A stretch of 27,019 nt of DNA from a virus, in the IMG/VR virus record IMGVR_UViG_3300037069_001785, positions 1 through 27,019 of that record; one strand, given 5' to 3'. The notes under the pieces were generated by a model. It was given only the letters and a program-made list of their open reading frames with translations. It ran no database searches and had not been told where the DNA came from. Position 1 is the first letter of the stretch. Each line of letters opens with the position of its first letter. The translations under genes were made by a program, and so were the position numbers. Below are positions 7,482 to 14,773 of the stretch, piece by piece.

Positions 7482-8495
7482 ATGGTCGATCATTCGTATC
7501 AACAGTTAGCGAATCGGCTTGAAGTATTAAGAAGCGGTCTAGAAAGCTCCATCATAGGGCAGTCTGTCGCTATAGACACAATCATGGGATCTTTAGAAAG
7601 GTACCATGCTGGTCTACACGATCAGAAGCATCCAATTGGGTCATTCATGTTGATTGGCCCAACAGGATCTGGTAAAACCTATTCGGTAGAGACTCTTGCT
7701 TCTAACCTTCTCCCCAAGGAATCATTTATACGGCTTGACTGTTCGGAGTTCTCTCTAGAACAAGACGTATCAAAGATCTTCGGGGCAGCACCAGGGTATA
7801 TCGGTTCTGATAGCCCTTCTATGCTCGCCCGCCTATATAATGATATCCCGAATAAAGAGAATGGCTTTATCCTTCTACTTGACGAGATCGAAAAGGCAAA
7901 TAGGAAATTCTTCGATAGCTGGCTACAAGTATTAGATGCAGCTAGACTAACGGATGCCAAGGGAAATGTAATGGACTTTTCACGTTGCCTAATCTTTATG
8001 ACTAGCAACGTGGGCGCAGACTTTTACTCAGATAAAACAGATATAGGATTCAGAGCTGCCGGGAACCGCGAAAACATCAAGAGAGTAGAGGCACAAGTCT
8101 CTGAAGCTCTTAAGAAGAATTTCAAGCCGGAATTCCTTAATCGCCTAACGGGAGTAGTTCATTACTCTCCCCTTAGCAAGGACCAGCAGGGTATGATCCT
8201 TAACAATATGCTTGGAGAGTTGAACGCCCGACTCTCCAAGCATTACATCCGTGCAGAGTTCTCTCCCGAGATGTACTCTCACATCTTGAACACAGGCTTT
8301 AGCAAAGAGTACGGAGCTCGTGAACTCAAGAGGACACTTATCAAAATTATAGAACAGCCACTGGCCAAGCAGATCATTAACCGTAGTGTAGATCAAGATA
8401 GCTTGATCGAACTGGGTCTAGAGAATGGTGGACTATACGTAAGGCGGATTGGTGACTACCCAATCCTAATGGAAGAGAACGTAGCCTCAGCTTAA
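7482..8495 (+). CDS. Single-ring Clp-type AAA+ ATPase (ClpA/ClpC/ClpB D2-like unfoldase)
   Basis: A 337-residue AAA+ protein matching only the second ATPase ring of Clp/Hsp100 unfoldases. Walker A is GPTGSGKT (59-66), the pore loop is GYIG (105-108), Walker B is LLLDEIEK (131-138), sensor 1 is TSN (174-176), the arginine finger lies in KPEFLNR (R221) and sensor 2 is GARELKR (278-284). All key residues are present, so it should be an active hexameric motor. N-terminal and D1 domains are absent. After sensor 1 it reads DIGF (187-190); ClpA and ClpC carry IGL or VGF tripeptides here that dock onto ClpP, while ClpB lacks one. It may therefore work with host ClpP, or act alone in head assembly. 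The gene lies between a DnaJ-type zinc protein and the portal. Confidence 0.93.
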   Translation: MVDHSYQQLANRLEVLRSGLESSIIGQSVAIDTIMGSLERYHAGLHDQKHPIGSFMLIGPTGSGKTYSVETLASNLLPKESFIRLDCSEFSLEQDVSKIFGAAPGYIGSDSPSMLARLYNDIPNKENGFILLLDEIEKANRKFFDSWLQVLDAARLTDAKGNVMDFSRCLIFMTSNVGADFYSDKTDIGFRAAGNRENIKRVEAQVSEALKKNFKPEFLNRLTGVVHYSPLSKDQQGMILNNMLGELNARLSKHYIRAEFSPEMYSHILNTGFSKEYGARELKRTLIKIIEQPLAKQIINRSVDQDSLIELGLENGGLYVRRIGDYPILMEENVASA

Positions 8496-8505
8496 GGGGT
8501 AACCC

Positions 8506-10989
8506 ATGGAGTTCCTGCAAAGGGAATTTAGTCCATCTCAAAACCAGAGCAGCGAACTACCTGCCTGGTTTGAGTTTACGTCCCCACGTATAGTACCAAC
8601 TAAGAGTGATCAGATCTCTCCCAGCAGGTCTTTATGGGATCAGTACAATAAGCGCAAAGAGATAGAAGAGAAGCACAGTACGGACTTCTATGCCATCATG
8701 CAGGCCGTGGCCCAAGATGGATATGTTAAGACCGCCGTTAGTAAGTATGTAAACTCTATCTTCCTTCGTGGTTATCAGGTCCATAGTCTTAAGAAGGATC
8801 TTATAGACTATCTTCAGCTACGTTTAAGATTCGTTTCAGAATCTATGGGAGAGAACACCGATAACTTCTTCCATCGTATAGCCTATGACCTAGTGGCTTA
8901 TGCCAATGTCTATGTTCAAAAGATTAGGTTCGACTACCCAGATAAGGTTCTTCCCAAGAGGTTAAAGTCTATCAAGGGCTTGCCTATTATGAAGAACAAA
9001 AAGCTGGTGAGTAGAGATCCTATAGCTGGATATGATCTTATTCATCCAGCCACAATGCATATCTTTAGAGATAGATTCGGTAACGTTGTTCGCTATGAAC
9101 AATGGCCACTCTATGCCCGGAAGAGACCGACTGATCTCAAGCAGATCAGAGTATATGATCCATCTGAGATCGTACATATTGTCATCGACAGAGAAGATAA
9201 CTTCGCCTACGGTACTCCGTTCCTGGGTGCAGTCATCGATGATATTCGCATGCTTCGCCTTATTGAAGATCATGCTAGCAGACTAGCTTTCAGATACGCC
9301 TTCCCATTCACCCAGGTCCGTATTGGTGATATGAAGCCGGGCTTCCAGGCAACTGAAGAAGACCTAATCTACTATCGTAGACTAGTAGGCGAGGCTCCTC
9401 CTGATGCAACTCTTGTTACCAATGAAAAGGTCAAGTTTGAGGTAGTAGGAGCACAAGGTGCAGCTATTGATCTTAGCCCATACCTGAAGCACTTTGAAGA
9501 TAGAACTTTCACGGGCCTACAGGTACCCGCAGTATCTATGGGACGCGGAGACTCTGCATCACGTAGCACCGCAGACGCCATGACTACAGAAATGCATGAC
9601 CAGATCAAGCATTTCCAGAACATCATGTCTCGCGCTATCTCAGATGAGATTTACCAAGAGCTCTTAAGAGAAGCGGGCTATTCGTTCTTCGACGATGTTA
9701 AGAATGATGCCAAGATGGTCTTCGAAGAGATCGAAGTAGAATCAAAGATCAAGCGAGAGACCCACATCATGGGACTCGTACAAGCCAATCTAATCACCAT
9801 TAGTGAAGCTCGTATTATGCTTGGCAGACAGAAATTCACAGATACCGAATGGGAAGATAGTTACCTTATCAAGGTACTTATACCACAGGCTATCGTCAAA
9901 GATACCGGCCTTATCGATCTCGATGAGCATGGTAAGCTCAAGCTTGAAGCTCATAAAACAGCTATCGCACAAGCCAAGGCTGAAGTGGATAATGTCAAAG
10001 CAGCTACTGATAATACCAAGGCTGATACTGATCAAATCAAGAACACTCCGCCTCCTCAAAATGATGGGCCCCACACTACAACTACGAAAACTCATCATGT
10101 TACTACTGGTGGCGGCAAGAGATCAGTCAAGAAGACTGTTCAGATCAAGAAGCCTATGGGACGCCCACTCTCTGTTAAGTCGGGACCTAGCAAAGGCACC
10201 GACAATAAGAACCGTCCAGCTAATCAGCATGGCAAGAAATCGGGCCCTAAGAGAAGTACAGAACTTCACATATCGGAGTCTGTTACCTCTCATAGTGTAG
10301 ACTTCCTTACGACAGTTTCTCGCTTCGAGACTGCTATCAGGGAGCTTTATAAGGATCTGCAAGGCGGCGCTATAGAGCAGGGCATAGTCTATATGAGAGA
10401 TATCAATAAGACTGAACCTAAGCTCGCAGAGCTACTCTTCAATCTTATTGAAGATCGTCTGACTTCTGTCTCTCGTTCGTACCTTATGCCAGCGTACCGT
10501 GAGGGCTCTACGGCATTCTCAACCCAAGCATTAGAGCGCGGATTGATTATCTCCCCAGTAGAAGACTTCTGGCTTAATGAACGTAAAGCTCTAGAAGAAT
10601 TCAATGAAAAGACGATGGCTAGACTTGTTAGGGATGTAGCTAGACCTACCCTAACTGCTATCAAGAAGGCCACGGATGAGACTGCCCTAGCCGAGAAAGT
10701 TAAGGCTATTTTTGAAGCCCAGTCTTATCGTCTGACCCTCATCGCCAACACAGAATGTCCACAAGCATTCTGGTTTGGATATGCCTCTGCGGCCTATGCA
10801 GCTGGTATAGATCTAGATGTTGTAGCTGAAGCTGATGCATGTGATGACTGCCTAGAACAGCCAGGATTTGAACATCTTTCTTCTGCCAGAGCAAGACTAA
10901 AGAAGACTCCCACAGTCCACCCACAGTGTGATTGTGCCTTGGAAATAGCCGTTGATCCGGAAGAAGACGACCAGGAAACCGGCGAGTAA
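8506..10989 (+). CDS. Portal protein fused to a MuF-type head morphogenesis domain
   Basis: The portal forms the ring through which DNA enters and leaves the head. This 827-residue product is far longer than usual portals (about 400-550). Residues 1 to about 480 have portal features, including VHIVIDREDNFAYG and YGTPFLGAVIDDI around 223-250. A coiled-coil-like segment follows (about 485-512, KAEVDNVKAATDNTKADTD), then a basic, disordered Pro/Gly/Lys linker to about 585 and a helical region. The end is a MuF-like module with C779-x2-C782 and HPQCDC (805-810), the typical Cys/His pattern of SPP1 gp7/Mu gpF family minor head proteins. The start follows AAGGGG. The acidic tail (DPEEDDQETGE) is overlapped 38 bases by the next gene in another frame. 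Confidence 0.92.
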   Translation: MEFLQREFSPSQNQSSELPAWFEFTSPRIVPTKSDQISPSRSLWDQYNKRKEIEEKHSTDFYAIMQAVAQDGYVKTAVSKYVNSIFLRGYQVHSLKKDLIDYLQLRLRFVSESMGENTDNFFHRIAYDLVAYANVYVQKIRFDYPDKVLPKRLKSIKGLPIMKNKKLVSRDPIAGYDLIHPATMHIFRDRFGNVVRYEQWPLYARKRPTDLKQIRVYDPSEIVHIVIDREDNFAYGTPFLGAVIDDIRMLRLIEDHASRLAFRYAFPFTQVRIGDMKPGFQATEEDLIYYRRLVGEAPPDATLVTNEKVKFEVVGAQGAAIDLSPYLKHFEDRTFTGLQVPAVSMGRGDSASRSTADAMTTEMHDQIKHFQNIMSRAISDEIYQELLREAGYSFFDDVKNDAKMVFEEIEVESKIKRETHIMGLVQANLITISEARIMLGRQKFTDTEWEDSYLIKVLIPQAIVKDTGLIDLDEHGKLKLEAHKTAIAQAKAEVDNVKAATDNTKADTDQIKNTPPPQNDGPHTTTTKTHHVTTGGGKRSVKKTVQIKKPMGRPLSVKSGPSKGTDNKNRPANQHGKKSGPKRSTELHISESVTSHSVDFLTTVSRFETAIRELYKDLQGGAIEQGIVYMRDINKTEPKLAELLFNLIEDRLTSVSRSYLMPAYREGSTAFSTQALERGLIISPVEDFWLNERKALEEFNEKTMARLVRDVARPTLTAIKKATDETALAEKVKAIFEAQSYRLTLIANTECPQAFWFGYASAAYAAGIDLDVVAEADACDDCLEQPGFEHLSSARARLKKTPTVHPQCDCALEIAVDPEEDDQETGE

Positions 10990-11404
10990 AAGAGCTAAGA
11001 AGAAGTCTAGCAACTCTGTATCTCGCACAAAAACAGCACTAAAACACCGTACTACTACCCTCAGGAAGCGTAGAGTAGCCCCGAGCTTTATAGAGAAGCT
11101 CATGTCGGGTGCTCTTAAGCGTTTAGCTATAGCTGCCATCCCTCAATACCGAATCCCCAGGACGGGAAGAAACACTGGCCGAGCCTACTATGTAGACTTC
11201 GCCATCCCCAAGTTGAAACTGGCGATAGAATGCGATGGAGCGGCTTATCACTCCACCGTGGCTCAGGTACGTCGAGATAAGAAACGACAGGCCGAGATAG
11301 AAGAACAGGGATGGACATTCCTAAGATTTTCTGGAAGTCAGATTGTGACCGATATGGCGACCTGTGAGCAAGTCCTACAAACTCTCTGCAAAGGGAAGAA
11401 GTAA
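10952..11404 (+). CDS. DUF559/Vsr-like PD-(D/E)XK endonuclease
   Basis: A 150-residue putative DNA endonuclease starting at TTG inside the portal gene. The core has the DUF559 layout: a helix with E48 (FIEKLM), then YYVDFAIPKLKLAIECDG with D82, E93 and D95, H100, R108-D109, and GWTFLRFSG near 120-128. These are the expected catalytic acids of the PD-(D/E)XK/Vsr-like fold. The first 45 residues are strongly basic and may bind DNA. Substrate specificity is unknown: repair-type nicking, packaging-related cutting and a solitary homing-like role are all possible. The ATG at 11101 would remove E48 and the basic region, so TTG is preferred. The stop overlaps the protease start (TAATG). Confidence 0.85.
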   Translation: MIRKKTTRKPASKRAKKKSSNSVSRTKTALKHRTTTLRKRRVAPSFIEKLMSGALKRLAIAAIPQYRIPRTGRNTGRAYYVDFAIPKLKLAIECDGAAYHSTVAQVRRDKKRQAEIEEQGWTFLRFSGSQIVTDMATCEQVLQTLCKGKK

Positions 11405-13236
11405 TGGCTCTTAAGCGCTTCAACGAAGACTTTGCATTTGCTCTGCCTGTTTTTAACGAGGCAGCTCAGACTCATGTCATTGAGTCTCTAGTCACCGAAG
11501 GTGATGCAGGCCAGCAAGGTCTAGAAGTAACATTTGCAGCTATCCATGAAGGACTTACGCGGAACGATACGTTCTACACTCGCGAAGGTCTAACCAATAA
11601 GGTCCGCAATGATCAGGGACAAATTGGTGGTTTGGAGAGCTGGACCAATCCCTATAAGGCTCCTATCCTCCTCAACCATGATACAACCGTAGATCCTATC
11701 GGTCGTGTCAAAAAGGCTGAGTGGAAGGAAAAGGCGGGAGCTGAAAAGGGACATGTAGAGATTACTGCCCTCATCACCCAACCCGATGCTATCCAGAAGT
11801 TCCTTCGCGGAGAGTATGCTACCGGTTCCATCGGCATGGACGTAGATAAGGCTAATTGCTCTATCTGTTCTGCTGACCGTCTAACCAACTGGTGCGATCA
11901 CCAACGCGGCAAGTGGTATAAGAAAGCCCCTAAGGGTCATGAAGCCGAGGGTTCCTGGATCGAAGCTATCGACCATGAAGCCGGTGCTCGTCGTGCTCAC
12001 ATCCAAATCGGGAACGTATGGGCCCGTGAATACTCGATAGTCAATGTTCCCTCGGACATGCGTAGCATAGCTAAGTCTATGCAAGTAATGGAATGTGCCT
12101 TCACCGAATCTACTGGTGCAGTTACTCACTTACTTGATGCCCCTGCCGTTGTGGAATCAGTCCAAACTAATACAGGAGATCCCGTGGCTGACGTTACAAA
12201 TACTGATCCAGCGGCTACTACAGAGACAGTCACCGAGAAGTCGGTAGCTGAGCTATGCCAGGCCTTCCGCACCGAACTGGATGCCGATGTCCTCTCGCTA
12301 TATACGGCTATTACATCGGAAGCAGCAACTTATGAGCTATCCGATACTCACACTTATACTCAGGCCGAGCTTGAGAAATTCGCTACCTACATCTTAGAAA
12401 ACAACGAAGATCTAGAAGCTGAGCTGAATGAGATCAAAGAGTCCGTACTATCGAGCACGAATACAGCAGATCTACCAGATTCCGCATTTGCTCTAGTTAA
12501 AACGGTGGGTGAGAAGGCCCTCCGTATACTTCCTTTCAAGGATAATAAGGGCAAGATCGAAGTAGCTAAGCTCGTCACTGCTCTGTCTCGTTGTGGCCAG
12601 ATCTCTGGACTGACCAAAACCGAACAAGCTAAGGTACTCAAGAAGCTCCGTGCCGCCGCCCTAAAGCGCGGCTTCTCTGCGTCTACAGATGAGGAGACTC
12701 AGGCTGAAATCACTGCTGCTAAGGAATTCCTTGCTGCAAATGGTATCACCCTAGAGACTGCTCCAGTAGCTGGAACCGAAGAGCTAACCACTAAGGTGGC
12801 TACTCTGGAGGGCCAGCTAGCTGACCTGAAGGTTCTAGTAGAGGAACGTGAGACTGAAAATGCCGAGCTCGTAGAGCAGGTCAGTGAACTAAAGATCTCT
12901 GCCGAAAGCCAGACGAAGGCCTCGGTAGTGGAGAAGATTCTCGCCCTTGAAAATGTAGCACCAGATGCCCGCGAGGCACGTGTTACAGAGCTTACCAAGG
13001 AAAGTGCAGAGAATCTGAATGGAGTCCTGACTACTCTTCAGGAAGCTAATCCAGATGAAGTACTCGTTATCCAGCGCCTTACCAAGTCTGGTATGTCCGT
13101 TGGAACCAACGAAGATGAGAATTCCGAAGAAGACAAGCCGACCCTCACCCGTGAGGATATCATCAGCGCCTTCTTAGGATCAAAGAAAAGCCGGGAGACT
13201 GTCTCGGCTGCAATAAAAGCCAGTCGTAGTAAGTAA
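11404..13236 (+). CDS. Prohead maturation protease fused to scaffold-like region
   Basis: A 610-residue protein joining a prohead protease with a scaffold. The N-terminal third shows LLNHD with H92, PIGR (98-101), TGSIGMD with S142 and REYSIVNVPS (208-217), the layout of S78-type phage maturation proteases; H92 and S142 are the likely catalytic pair. After S142 comes a Cys/His cluster, C152-x2-C155 and C164-x-H166, probably zinc. Residues about 355-424 (LPDSAFAL, then RILPFKD) look like the helical domain often found behind phage proteases. Residues about 458-505 are a heptad-rich coiled coil, and the Glu-rich end resembles scaffolds that are cleaved out of the prohead. All arginine codons I read are CGN. 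It is followed by the decoration and capsid genes. Confidence 0.88.
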   Translation: MALKRFNEDFAFALPVFNEAAQTHVIESLVTEGDAGQQGLEVTFAAIHEGLTRNDTFYTREGLTNKVRNDQGQIGGLESWTNPYKAPILLNHDTTVDPIGRVKKAEWKEKAGAEKGHVEITALITQPDAIQKFLRGEYATGSIGMDVDKANCSICSADRLTNWCDHQRGKWYKKAPKGHEAEGSWIEAIDHEAGARRAHIQIGNVWAREYSIVNVPSDMRSIAKSMQVMECAFTESTGAVTHLLDAPAVVESVQTNTGDPVADVTNTDPAATTETVTEKSVAELCQAFRTELDADVLSLYTAITSEAATYELSDTHTYTQAELEKFATYILENNEDLEAELNEIKESVLSSTNTADLPDSAFALVKTVGEKALRILPFKDNKGKIEVAKLVTALSRCGQISGLTKTEQAKVLKKLRAAALKRGFSASTDEETQAEITAAKEFLAANGITLETAPVAGTEELTTKVATLEGQLADLKVLVEERETENAELVEQVSELKISAESQTKASVVEKILALENVAPDAREARVTELTKESAENLNGVLTTLQEANPDEVLVIQRLTKSGMSVGTNEDENSEEDKPTLTREDIISAFLGSKKSRETVSAAIKASRSK

Positions 13237-13323
13237 CCTTCGCGCCGCCAATTAGCGGCAGTAAGTCCACATCTTCTTTCAGCTCTATGGTGTTAGTGTG
13301 CCGGGGCTGTAAGAGGTAGATAA
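13237..13323 (+). other. Intergenic leader before the 438-residue head protein
   Basis: This 87-base gap holds a short hairpin, GCCGC (13244-13248) and GCGGC (13255-13259) with a 6-base loop and no T-run, so it is not a convincing terminator. AGAGGTAG shortly before ATG 13324 serves as the ribosome binding site. No gene and no clear promoter are seen. Confidence 0.4.
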
Positions 13324-14640
13324 ATGCCAATTCTTCCTAATGGTGGCTCCTGGGTACTTGAAGACGGTCCAAACAATGTTTTCCGCACACAGAACCGTCT
13401 AGAAATCAGTGATCAGGTAAACCGCATCGCGGAGAACTTCATCACCGACCCTAACCTGCCAGTCCAGTTCACCTATCCATTCCAGGGTACATACTTCCGC
13501 CCAGCTGAAGTACAGATCCCTAAGGGTCTGGTAGTTGCTCACCGTGCAGGCGCTCCTTATACTAAGGACTACGACGTCGATTTCATGGCTCCATGCCTGA
13601 CAATCGCCAACGGCGGTACAAACACTACGACTGCAGGACCTTATGGCTCCTACACTCGTCAGGCCAACGTACCTGTCGGTATTGCCTTCAAGAACTGCTA
13701 CAAGCGTCTTAACGACCGTATGAAGGGCAACTACCCTACGATCACTCGTAAGGCTTACATCGCTCTTCCATACTTCGGATCCAACACCGCTCTGGCTCAG
13801 GCCATGAAGTGGGGATGCGTTTATGACGGTTCCGTCGGAGCTATTGCTCTAGGCGACCGTGTTATGTCTGATGCAAACGGTAAGCTAGTGAAGTGGGATG
13901 GATCTAATGTCGCCCAGTGCGTCGGCCAGGTCATCCACATCGACCGTTCTGTTCCAGTCCAAGGTTGGCTACAGTGGGTAATGTGGGAGTTCACTTCCCG
14001 TGCCGGTGTAGGCGACGGTCAGTCCGAAATGTTCAACCCATACGATATCAATGCTCCTCTGCCAACCCCAGATGGCGCAGCCGGTGATACGGTTAATGGT
14101 ACTCGTGGTACGACCACTTCCGGACGTCCTGACCTTAATGCACAGCAGGGTCAATACCCTGGCTTCTACGACTACAACGACCTAGTAACTCGTTTCCCAG
14201 AGCAGATCTGGGATGCGATGGGTATCCCCGGCTTGACCGATGGTGCCCGCATGGCCGCTGTGGACTACACAGAAGCCGCACTTGGTAACGGTACACAAAA
14301 CGTCTTCGATAGCACTGCAGTAGTCAATAAGATTACTCTTTCGCACAAGCGTATTGCCCGCGACCGTCAGGGAGCTACAAACCCAACTCCTGACCATCCA
14401 TTCCCAACCAAGATGCTCGTATACAATACTTCTGATCTGACAACTCCTCTAGTCGAGAACATCGACTACACAGTTGACTGCTACCGTGGTATTGTCTACA
14501 TCAAGACTCCTGGCCAGGCTGGTACAGAAACCTATACATTCACCTATACCTCTCTTGAGAACCAGGTCGTTGGTGTTCCATCGAACATCGACTTCAAGGG
14601 TGCCGTTGGTGAAATTCGTATTCTGGTAGACATCCTGTAA
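13324..14640 (+). CDS. Probable capsid decoration/head structural protein
   Basis: A 438-residue protein encoded between prohead protease and major capsid protein. It looks rich in beta structure, with many Gly, Asn, Thr and Pro residues and no transmembrane segment. Around residues 170-210, AIALGDRVMSDANGKLVKW followed by CVGQVI resembles the small beta domain of phage capsid decoration or cement proteins. The C-terminal part (TYTFTYTSL and GAVGEIRILVDIL) looks like another beta domain. All arginine codons read are CGT or CGC, as in the capsid gene, which suggests a very abundant product. Being larger than the capsid protein is unusual for a decoration protein, so a head fibre or minor capsomer protein remains possible. 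The role is inferred from position, codon use and weak motif similarity. Confidence 0.7.
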   Translation: MPILPNGGSWVLEDGPNNVFRTQNRLEISDQVNRIAENFITDPNLPVQFTYPFQGTYFRPAEVQIPKGLVVAHRAGAPYTKDYDVDFMAPCLTIANGGTNTTTAGPYGSYTRQANVPVGIAFKNCYKRLNDRMKGNYPTITRKAYIALPYFGSNTALAQAMKWGCVYDGSVGAIALGDRVMSDANGKLVKWDGSNVAQCVGQVIHIDRSVPVQGWLQWVMWEFTSRAGVGDGQSEMFNPYDINAPLPTPDGAAGDTVNGTRGTTTSGRPDLNAQQGQYPGFYDYNDLVTRFPEQIWDAMGIPGLTDGARMAAVDYTEAALGNGTQNVFDSTAVVNKITLSHKRIARDRQGATNPTPDHPFPTKMLVYNTSDLTTPLVENIDYTVDCYRGIVYIKTPGQAGTETYTFTYTSLENQVVGVPSNIDFKGAVGEIRILVDIL

Positions 14641-14656
14641 TTCAGAACCACTATTG

Positions 14657-14674
14657 GGCCCCGGCAATGGGGCC
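14657..14674 (+). terminator. GC-rich hairpin, weak terminator candidate
   Basis: GGCCCC (14657-14662) pairs with GGGGCC (14669-14674) across a 6-base loop, 16 bases after the stop of the 438-residue gene. Only two T residues follow, so termination would be partial at most. It may instead protect the upstream mRNA. Confidence 0.4.
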
Positions 14675-14773
14675 TTATAGGCATCGTAACCTGTAAGATA
14701 TCCAGCAGCGGGACTCCCGGTCGAAGCCAGAGCTCTCTGCTACGACCATCACTGAGACCCCCAGGAGGCCATA

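Noticed and set aside
9803-10300. A 165-codon open frame inside the portal gene
   Set aside because: It is an overlapping shadow of the portal with Ser/Leu/Arg-heavy composition and no recognisable domain.
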